Source: an uncultured Collinsella sp.
Lineage (GTDB): Bacteria; Actinomycetota; Coriobacteriia; Coriobacteriales; Coriobacteriaceae
NCBI GenBank assembly: GCA_937943045.1
Contig: CALEBN010000059.1
Location: 1-5,048, forward strand
Reading direction: 5' to 3'
DNA: 5,048 bases
The notes beneath the pieces were generated by a model. The model was not told the DNA's origin, made no database searches, and saw nothing but the letters and a program-made list of their open reading frames with translations. Both the position numbers and the translations under genes were made by a program. This document shows, in pieces, positions 1 through 4,104 of this stretch; within the stretch, counting starts at the first letter, position 1; each line of letters starts with the position of its first letter.

Positions 1-1140
1 CGCACCGGAACCACGCCCCGGCCCCACCGGCACGCCGTGGGCTTTTGACCACTGGATGAAATCCGACACGATAAGAAAGTAACCGGGAAAACCCATTTTT
101 TTGATAACGCTGAGCTCATAATCCAAACGTTCATAATAGCGCTTGTCTATTTCCGCACGTTCTTCCGGCGTTTGGCTGTCATTGTAAACCTGGGCTTCCA
201 TACGCTGTTTCAGCCCCTTGTAGGCCTGTTCGGTAATGAACTCGTCCTGCGTTTTGCCCTCGGGACATTCAAAAATAGGCAACAACGGATCGACCTTCTG
301 TGACAGGTAGTTGCAACGGGCGGCAATGTTAACCGTGCTTTGAACAGCCTCCGGCAAATCCTTAAACAACTCAACCATTTCTTCCGCGCTGCGAAGACGG
401 TTGTTAGGCGAATATTTTTTGCGGTCATCGTTGGCCACATATTCTCCCGCGGCAATGCAAATTAAGGCATCATGCGCTTCATACATATCGGCATCAAAGA
501 AAAAAGCCTCATTGGTGGCAACCAGCGGAATATTGTATTTATATGCAAAATTGATAAAGTCGTCTTCCGTTTTTTGTTCCGTTTCCAAGCCGATACGCGA
601 AATTTCCATATAAAGGCGGTCTGCAAAAATCTCGCGAAGTTTAACAACGACCTCTTCCGCTTCCGCCTTGCGGTTTTCGAGCAGGAGCCGTCCGATTTGC
701 CCTTCTACGCCGGCGGTGAGCGCTATCAGCCCGCCGTTCAGTTCTTCCAAATCCGACATTTTGAGCTGTGCCTTTTCGCCCTGTTTGGGGTTGTCGAGAT
801 AAGAGCGCTTCATCAGCTTCATAATGTTTTGATAGCCGTTTTCGTTCATCACCAACAAAACGATTTTATCCGGCTCAATAATCCGTCCTTTAGCCTTGAG
901 CACATCATCGGCATCAGGATTGCGCAGGTAGAACTGACAACCCAAAATGGGCTTTACCCCTTCATCCGAAGCATATTTGGAAAAAGCCTTGCCGCCGAAC
1001 ATATTGGCGGTGTCGGTTACGGCAATCGCCGGAACCCCCTGGTCGTGAAGTTTATGAATCAGCTTAGGCACCAGCATTGCGCCTTCCGACAAAGAATAGG
1101 CGGTATGAACGCGAAGATGTACGAACTGTGGTGCCGACAT
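1..1140 (-). CDS. dnaE: DNA polymerase III alpha subunit, N-terminal 380 residues (partial at left edge)
   Basis: Replicative DNA polymerase subunit that extends both strands within the Pol III holoenzyme. The frame is open for 380 codons from ATG at 1140 to the window edge. It begins MSAPQFVHLRVHTAYSLSEG, the N-terminal PHP domain, and continues through KPILGCQFYL, PLVATNEAFFF and YFLIVSDFIQWSKAHGVPVG, ending in the family motif GPGRGSGA (residues 373-380). In E. coli DnaE the catalytic Asp401/Asp403 lie about 30 residues beyond this point, so the active site is outside the window. The PHP metal site is degenerate: the usual HxH reads R10-V-H12, and the usual TDH reads TDT. E. coli has a similar loss and relies on DnaQ for proofreading. 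The start is supported by GAGG 8 nt upstream and a promoter just beyond. The sequence resembles alphaproteobacterial DnaE from memory. Confidence 0.96.
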   Translation of the reverse strand, partial: MSAPQFVHLRVHTAYSLSEGAMLVPKLIHKLHDQGVPAIAVTDTANMFGGKAFSKYASDEGVKPILGCQFYLRNPDADDVLKAKGRIIEPDKIVLLVMNENGYQNIMKLMKRSYLDNPKQGEKAQLKMSDLEELNGGLIALTAGVEGQIGRLLLENRKAEAEEVVVKLREIFADRLYMEISRIGLETEQKTEDDFINFAYKYNIPLVATNEAFFFDADMYEAHDALICIAAGEYVANDDRKKYSPNNRLRSAEEMVELFKDLPEAVQSTVNIAARCNYLSQKVDPLLPIFECPEGKTQDEFITEQAYKGLKQRMEAQVYNDSQTPEERAEIDKRYYERLDYELSVIKKMGFPGYFLIVSDFIQWSKAHGVPVGPGRGSGA

Positions 1141-1148
1141 TGGTGATT

Positions 1149-1166
1149 CCTCAAATTAACCTGAGG
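1149..1166 (-). promoter_or_regulatory. dnaE ribosome binding site held in a small hairpin
   Basis: CCTCA (1149-1153) pairs with TGAGG (1162-1166) around an 8-nt loop. On the dnaE strand the 3' arm of this stem contains GAGG (1149-1152), the best Shine-Dalgarno match, 8 nt from the ATG. A 5-bp stem with this loop is weak and may only tune translation. The pairing is seen; the regulatory role is inference. Confidence 0.35.
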
Positions 1167-1169
1167 ATG

Positions 1170-1198
1170 ATTATAAGAAGTTTTAACGACAGGCACAA
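1170..1198 (-). promoter_or_regulatory. sigma70-type promoter for dnaE
   Basis: On the minus strand a perfect -10 box TATAAT (1170-1175) follows a 17-nt spacer (1176-1192) from a partial -35 box TTGTGC (1193-1198). The -10 ends 29 nt before the dnaE ATG, so the leader would be only about 20 nt. The promoter lies on the dnaE side of the inserted element, so dnaE expression need not depend on the element. Motif inspection only. Confidence 0.6.
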
Positions 1199-1202
1199 TC
1201 AA

Positions 1203-1244
1203 AAAATCGCAGATGTTAAATGAGTAAAATAAGATAGCGATTTT
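1203..1244. repeat. 8-bp inverted repeat upstream of the dnaE promoter
   Basis: AAAATCGC (1203-1210) and GCGATTTT (1237-1244) are perfect inverted copies separated by 26 nt of AT-rich sequence. They lie just upstream of the dnaE -35 box. They could be an operator pair, a subterminal repeat of the insertion element, or chance in AT-rich DNA. Nothing in the sequence decides between these. Confidence 0.3.
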
Positions 1245-1270
1245 AGTTGCAAAACGCCTGATTTGCTTTA

Positions 1271-1386
1271 AGATGTTTTTTGCAGCTCAGAGGTGAGCTG
1301 TGGTGTCTACAAACATCTCACATAGAATCCACTGTTTTGGTGGAGTGGCCGACATAAGCGTATTCGTACGTCGAATAAGGCTGACT
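1271..1386 (-). ncRNA. structured noncoding region downstream of the transposase (possible IS-encoded RNA)
   Basis: Three stem-loops lie in a row. First, AGATGTTT/AAACATCT (1271-1278 with 1311-1318) encloses the cap hairpin CAGCTC/GAGCTG (1283-1288 with 1295-1300) and leaves a lopsided internal loop of 4 and 10 nt. Second, a plain hairpin TCCAC/GTGGA (1328-1332 with 1340-1344). Third, AGTGGCC pairs with GGCTGACT (1344-1350 with 1379-1386, one bulge and one G-T) under the cap hairpin TATTCG/CGAATA (1361-1366 with 1372-1377), leaving 10 unpaired nt on one side (1351-1360). Stem plus internal loop plus cap is the form of IS110/IS1111 guide-RNA loops, and IS1111-type elements carry that RNA downstream of the transposase. 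The strand is assumed from the transposase. The region could instead be a plus-strand RNA or part of the element's right end with no guide role. Confidence 0.35.
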
Positions 1387-1438
1387 GCATAATCACAGTT
1401 TTTCAGCTCCTATGTCTTGAAACGCGTCAATAAAAAAG

Positions 1439-2371
1439 TTAATCATGCCAACATCTTTTCTCTTTGATCATAGAGTTAGCAATTATGATTAATTTTCTCA
1501 TGCAAGCGCCCATAGCAACTTTTTTTGCTTTTCCTTTTGCGACTAAATCGTTAAATTTGCTTCGAATAAATGAGTTATGTCGAATTCCTACCAATGTTGC
1601 CAGATAAAGAGTTGAGCGTATCTTTGGACGTCCAGACCAACACATCTTCCGATGCCCTTTGCTGCTCCCGCTTTCCATATTTAACGGAAATACTCCGGCC
1701 AAAGATGCTATTTGTTTTTGATTGAGTTGTCCCAATTCCGGCAAATAACTCATCAAAGTTAAAGCCATAATCTCGCCTATCCCGGGAATTGATTGCAAAA
1801 TCTCAAATACCTCTTTTTTAGCTTTATTTTGCTTTATCAGTTCCACCATTACCGTTTCTATTTTATGAAGACGCCCATTTAAGAATGCTATATTTATCTG
1901 CAAATCTTCTTTGGCATATTCATCCCTGACACGCCTCAATCGGTTTCTTTCACTGTCTCTAAGAATAACCAATTGTTTGCGACGCGCTGATAATTCTCGT
2001 AATCTTCTCTCTGTGGCAGATGACGGATTGCTGGCATCCGGCCGCAGCGCCTCCGCAAATCTGGCGATAACCTCTGCATCAATTAAGTCTGTCTTCGCTT
2101 TGTAACCTAAGGACTTTCTATAATAACAAACTCGCGCTGGATTGACCACTGATACTTTATACCCTAAATCCATTAAGATATCTGCACATAAAGCTTCTAA
2201 TTTGCCTGTGGCTTCCAGTACTATGAGCTCAATATCAAAAGCTTTTAAGTACTCGTATAGCTGCATTATTCCTTGTTGAGTATTGTTAAATTGAACATAT
2301 TTTTTTGAGGGATGGATAAATATATCCAACTTCTTCTCACAAACATCTATACCTACATAATTTTTTGTCAT
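1439..2371 (-). CDS. IS110-family transposase (DEDD recombinase)
   Basis: Recombinase of the IS110 family (310 residues; IS621 has 326), which uses an RNA-guided RuvC-like DEDD domain plus a serine nucleophile. The N-terminal DEDD domain is intact: Asp9 in GIDV, Glu53 in LEATG, and Asp95/Asp98 in KTDLIDAEVIARF. A charged, probably coiled-coil stretch (about 118-190) is followed by the Transposase_20 domain with IPGIGE (195-200), LAGVFPLNMESGSSKG (about 224-239, probable catalytic Ser234) and the conserved tail ACMRKLIIIAN (289-299). The start has AGGAG 10 nt upstream (2382-2386), in the run AGGAGAGG. No frameshift or stop is seen, so the gene could be active. It is more AT-rich than the genes around it. 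Whether it belongs to the IS110 or IS1111 subgroup is unresolved. Confidence 0.95.
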   Translation of the reverse strand: MTKNYVGIDVCEKKLDIFIHPSKKYVQFNNTQQGIMQLYEYLKAFDIELIVLEATGKLEALCADILMDLGYKVSVVNPARVCYYRKSLGYKAKTDLIDAEVIARFAEALRPDASNPSSATERRLRELSARRKQLVILRDSERNRLRRVRDEYAKEDLQINIAFLNGRLHKIETVMVELIKQNKAKKEVFEILQSIPGIGEIMALTLMSYLPELGQLNQKQIASLAGVFPLNMESGSSKGHRKMCWSGRPKIRSTLYLATLVGIRHNSFIRSKFNDLVAKGKAKKVAMGACMRKLIIIANSMIKEKRCWHD

Positions 2372-2378
2372 ATACTAA

Positions 2379-2386
2379 CCTCTCCT
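2379..2386 (-). promoter_or_regulatory. transposase ribosome binding site
   Basis: On the minus strand AGGAGAGG precedes the transposase ATG, with AGGAG ending 10 nt from it and the full run ending 7 nt from it. It supports the start at 2371 and lies just beyond the stem-loop at 2392-2422, so folding of that RNA could affect access to it. Confidence 0.6.
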
Positions 2387-2446
2387 ATGTGCGGGACTGT
2401 TTATTTACCTAAACATCCCCCGTTATTGTTCGGTTCATGCATGGGA

Positions 2447-2513
2447 CGGAGAGTGCCTAACCCCACCTCGATACTCCTTAAATGGATATCCGGAGCTAAA
2501 CGGCACCTCTCCG
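2447..2513 (-). other. large stem with internal loop and cap hairpin (candidate target-binding loop)
   Basis: This is the best-formed structure in the noncoding DNA. CGGAGAGTGCC (2447-2457) and GGCACCTCTCCG (2502-2513) form 11 pairs with a single bulge, and a second hairpin sits inside, leaving two unpaired arms of similar size. In IS110 bridge RNAs the two arms of such a loop hold the left and right guides. On the transposase strand the 5' arm is GTTTAGCTCCG and the 3' arm is GAGGTGGGGTTA. Confidence 0.55.
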
Positions 2514-2571
2514 ATTTTCTTATTCTCCTCCTTTTGTACGTTTTTGAATACTCTTTTTTAAGACAATAACC

Positions 2572-2609
2572 CCGCCTTTTCTTTTTAAGAAACGGTGGTT
2601 TTTGTTTTT
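2572..2609 (+). terminator. plus-strand terminator-like hairpin with T-tract
   Basis: CCGCC-T-TTTCTT (2572-2583) pairs with AAGAAA-C-GGTGG (2587-2598) around a TTT loop: 11 pairs, one T/C mismatch and one G-T pair. On the plus strand it is followed by TTTTTGTTTTT (2599-2609), the form of a rho-independent terminator. No convincing plus-strand gene ends here. It may insulate the HTH gene from read-through out of the element, or it may be the 5' hairpin of the minus-strand candidate bridge RNA, in which case the T-tract is incidental. Confidence 0.45.
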
Positions 2610-2616
2610 AATATAT

Positions 2617-2640
2617 AACTTTTCTTAAACAGGAAAAGTT
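2617..2640. repeat. 8-bp perfect inverted repeat upstream of the HTH gene
   Basis: AACTTTTC (2617-2624) and GAAAAGTT (2633-2640) are perfect inverted copies with an 8-nt spacer. The repeat lies 24 nt before the HTH start. It could be an operator bound by the HTH protein itself, which is common for small Xre-type regulators, or a structure inside the insertion element's left end. The repeat is seen; both roles are inference. Confidence 0.4.
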
Positions 2641-2651
2641 CTCTAAACAAC

Positions 2652-2655
2652 GGAG
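2652..2655 (+). promoter_or_regulatory. ribosome binding site of the HTH gene
   Basis: GGAG ends 8 nt before the ATG at 2664 and fixes the start. It sits inside the 10-base sequence shared with the candidate bridge RNA arm (2651-2660). No convincing -35/-10 pair is seen between this site and the T-tract at 2609, consistent with a lost or displaced promoter. Confidence 0.6.
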
Positions 2656-2663
2656 CTAAAACA

Positions 2664-2891
2664 ATGATTATCGAAAATTTCAATATTAAAGCGGTTCGCC
2701 GCGCTTTAGGGCTTGAACTGAAAAACGTCCGGCGCGAGAGAGCCCTGAGCCAAGAACAGCTTTCCGAAGCGGCAAGCATTTCGACCAAAGACATTAACAC
2801 AATAGAAGCCGGCAAAGGCTATCTTATTTCCGGATTTCGGCGGCTGCTGAAATTTTACGGCAAAAAAGTCCGCATCGAAATCGTAGACTAA
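2664..2891 (+). CDS. small HipB/Xre-like helix-turn-helix protein
   Basis: A 75-residue protein that is almost entirely one Cro/C1-type helix-turn-helix domain. It has RRERALSQEQLSEAASIS (about 23-40, helix 2 and turn), TKDINTIEAGKG (41-52, recognition helix and the usual IExGKG ending) and a C-terminal LLKFYGKKVRIEIVD, which resembles the end of HipB-type proteins that finish with a short beta strand. It probably binds DNA as a dimer. The start has GGAG 8 nt upstream. No HipA-like toxin or other partner follows: the next gene, prfA, is convergent. Codon use is closer to dnaE than to prfA, so it probably belongs with the left half of the window. It could be an orphan antitoxin-like regulator; its target is unknown. 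Confidence 0.85.
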   Translation: MIIENFNIKAVRRALGLELKNVRRERALSQEQLSEAASISTKDINTIEAGKGYLISGFRRLLKFYGKKVRIEIVD

Positions 2892-2897
2892 AAACTA

Positions 2898-2933
2898 TTC
2901 AGCCTCCTTTTTATTCGTCAAAAGGAGGCTGAA
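2898..2933. terminator. perfect 14-bp hairpin between convergent genes
   Basis: TTCAGCCTCCTTTT (2898-2911) and AAAAGGAGGCTGAA (2920-2933) pair perfectly around an 8-nt loop. It lies 6 nt after the HTH stop and 13 nt after the prfA stop, so it can serve as a bidirectional terminator. Past the stem the minus strand reads TAGTTTTTAG, a fair U-tract for prfA; the plus strand has none, although U residues occur within the stem. Confidence 0.75.
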
Positions 2934-2946
2934 CCGTCAAAACAAA

Positions 2947-4008
2947 CTAATCCAATTCGGCAAGTTTTTGGGCTTGGTCTTCCATCACCAGAGCGTCTAT
3001 AATCTCGCCCAGAGCATCGCCGGAAACAACCTCATTGAGCTTATAAAGCGTCAGATTGATACGGTGGTCGGTCACGCGATCCTGAGGAGCGTTATAGGTG
3101 CGGATCTTCTCAGCACGGTCGCCCGAACCGATCTGAGCCAAACGCTTTGCGCCTTCAGCTGCCTGCTGCTCTGCAAGCATCTTCTCGTACAAACGAGCAC
3201 GAAGGACAGCCATTGCGGCAATCTTGTTCTGCAGCTGGCTCTTCTGGTCCTGAGACTGAACCACCAAGCCAGAAGGCAAGTGAGTGATGCGAACCGCGGA
3301 GTCGGTGGTGTTAACGCACTGACCGCCCGGTCCACCAGCACGGAACACGTCAATGCGAAGATCGCTGTCTTTGATGTCGATATCGATTTCGTCCGCCTCG
3401 GGGAGGACGGCAACCGTTGCCGTCGAGGTATGGATGCGACCCTGGCTTTCCGTCTTGGGAATTCGCTGAACGCGGTGAACACCCGATTCGAATTTCATAA
3501 CCGAGTACACCTTGTTACCCGTTACCTTGAACTGGATTTCCTTGTAACCGCCTGCTTCGGAAGGAGAGACATCCATAGCCTCCACTTTCCAGCCATGATG
3601 GTCGGCAAAACGCAGGTACATCTTATACAGATCGCCAGCAAAAATTGCCGCTTCGTCGCCACCGGCGGCTGCACGGATTTCAACAATGATGTTCTTCTCG
3701 TCAGCAGGATCAGAGGGGATAAGCATGAACTTGATGTCTTCCTCAAGCTGAGGGAGCTCGCCTTCGATACGGGAAATCTCTTCCTGAGCGAATTCCTTCA
3801 TATCGGCGTCAGAGAGCATTTCCTTAGCCTCTGCCAAATCGTTGAGATCCTGCACGTACTTGCGAGCAGCTACAACAAGCGGACCCTGGTCGGCATAGCT
3901 CTTTGCAAGCTTATTGTATTCATGCTGGTCGGCAAGAATCTGAGGATCACCCAGCTTCTGCTCCAGCTCTTCGTATGCATCGATGATCTTCTCAAGCTTT
4001 TCGCGCAT
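2947..4008 (-). CDS. prfA: peptide chain release factor 1 (RF1)
   Basis: Recognises UAA and UAG stop codons in the ribosomal A site and triggers release of the finished peptide. At 353 residues it is near the usual 360. The N-terminal helical domain (1-105) is followed by EIRAAAGGDEAAIFAGDLYKMY (110-131), the stop-reading domain with HRVQRIPKTESQGRIHTS (178-195), including the RF1-type PxT tripeptide as P184-K-T186, then the catalytic GGQ at 228-230 within GGPGGQCVNTTDSAVRITHL. Gln230 is the residue normally methylated by PrmC. The PxT rather than SPF motif separates it from RF2. The start has AGGA 5 nt upstream (4014-4017). The gene itself ends in TAG. GPGGQC and NAPQDRVTDHRI suggest an actinobacterial, probably Coriobacteriia, origin, unlike the dnaE at the other end. 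No prmC follows. Confidence 0.97.
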   Translation of the reverse strand: MREKLEKIIDAYEELEQKLGDPQILADQHEYNKLAKSYADQGPLVVAARKYVQDLNDLAEAKEMLSDADMKEFAQEEISRIEGELPQLEEDIKFMLIPSDPADEKNIIVEIRAAAGGDEAAIFAGDLYKMYLRFADHHGWKVEAMDVSPSEAGGYKEIQFKVTGNKVYSVMKFESGVHRVQRIPKTESQGRIHTSTATVAVLPEADEIDIDIKDSDLRIDVFRAGGPGGQCVNTTDSAVRITHLPSGLVVQSQDQKSQLQNKIAAMAVLRARLYEKMLAEQQAAEGAKRLAQIGSGDRAEKIRTYNAPQDRVTDHRINLTLYKLNEVVSGDALGEIIDALVMEDQAQKLAELD

Positions 4009-4013
4009 GTTCT

Positions 4014-4017
4014 TCCT
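4014..4017 (-). promoter_or_regulatory. prfA ribosome binding site
   Basis: On the minus strand AAAAGGAAGA (4011-4020) puts AGGA 5 nt before the ATG at 4008. The 96-nt gap to trxB shows no terminator with a T-tract, only the short palindrome GCACGTGC (4058-4065), so trxB and prfA might share a transcript. No clear prfA promoter is seen. Confidence 0.5.
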
Positions 4018-4104
4018 TTTCGCATTTCAATCGCCGGTTCCACCAACCAGCCCACGAGCACGTGCCTATGACCACAATACCCGGAAAATTCACAGCCATA
4101 TATT

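Larger units (their letters stand above)
2392..2610 (-). ncRNA. candidate bridge RNA in the left-end noncoding region of the IS110 element
   Basis: On the transposase strand three structures run 5' to 3'. First, a hairpin at 2572-2598 (CCACC/GGTGG-type stem with one G-T, one mismatch, then TTTCTT/AAGAAA and a 3-nt loop). Second, a large stem-loop: 2447-2457 pairs with 2502-2513 (11 bp, one bulged C at 2506), an internal loop of 12 and 11 nt (2458-2469, 2491-2501), and a cap hairpin of 7 bp (2470-2477 with 2484-2490, one bulge, loop TTAAAT). Third, a stem-loop at 2392-2422 with TGTTTA/TAAACA (2398-2403 with 2410-2415) over a short GC clamp. The IS621 bridge RNA has the same order: 5' stem-loop, target-binding loop, donor-binding loop, all upstream of the recombinase gene. 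RNA ends are guesses; transcription is not shown. Confidence 0.5.
1262..2650 (-). mobile_element. IS110-family insertion element (ends approximate)
   Basis: The element is defined by its IS110-family transposase gene at 1439-2371, flanked on both sides by AT-rich, structured noncoding DNA between dnaE and an HTH gene. IS110 elements lack conventional long terminal inverted repeats and use short cores, so the ends cannot be read off directly. The left end (higher coordinates) is placed at about 2650 because a candidate guide arm matches the sequence just beyond it. The right end must lie between the dnaE promoter (1198) and the transposase stop (1439); about 1262 includes the downstream stem-loops and is arbitrary. 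The implied length of about 1.4 kb is normal for the family. The gene appears intact. Confidence 0.6.

Noticed and set aside
472..1146. 224-codon open frame on the plus strand
   Set aside because: It is antisense to dnaE, whose minus-strand frame has clear conserved motifs; the plus-strand translation shows no recognisable domain.
1328..1404. tRNA or other known housekeeping RNA in the 1271-1404 stem-loops
   Set aside because: There is no T-loop sequence, anticodon arm geometry or CCA end, and nothing matching tmRNA, SRP RNA or 6S RNA as I know them.
2312..2569. 85-codon plus-strand frame ending directly before a terminator-like hairpin
   Set aside because: It starts inside the transposase gene on the other strand, crosses the structured RNA region, has no visible ribosome binding site and no recognisable motif. 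The adjacency to the hairpin is noted but not enough.
2458..2577. Second internal-loop arm (TAACCCCACCT, 2458-2468) resembling TAACCCCGCCT at 2567-2577
   Set aside because: The match is 10 of 11 but in the same orientation as the arm, whereas a right-target guide would need the reverse complement, and it lies inside the element rather than at the opposite junction.
2968..4071. 367-codon open frame on the plus strand
   Set aside because: It lies opposite prfA almost end to end and has no recognisable motifs; it is a shadow of a well-supported gene.
4009..4104. Terminator or regulatory RNA between trxB and prfA
   Set aside because: Only GCACGTGC (4058-4065) and a short GGTT/AACC pairing (4036-4048) are present, without a T-tract or a convincing fold.
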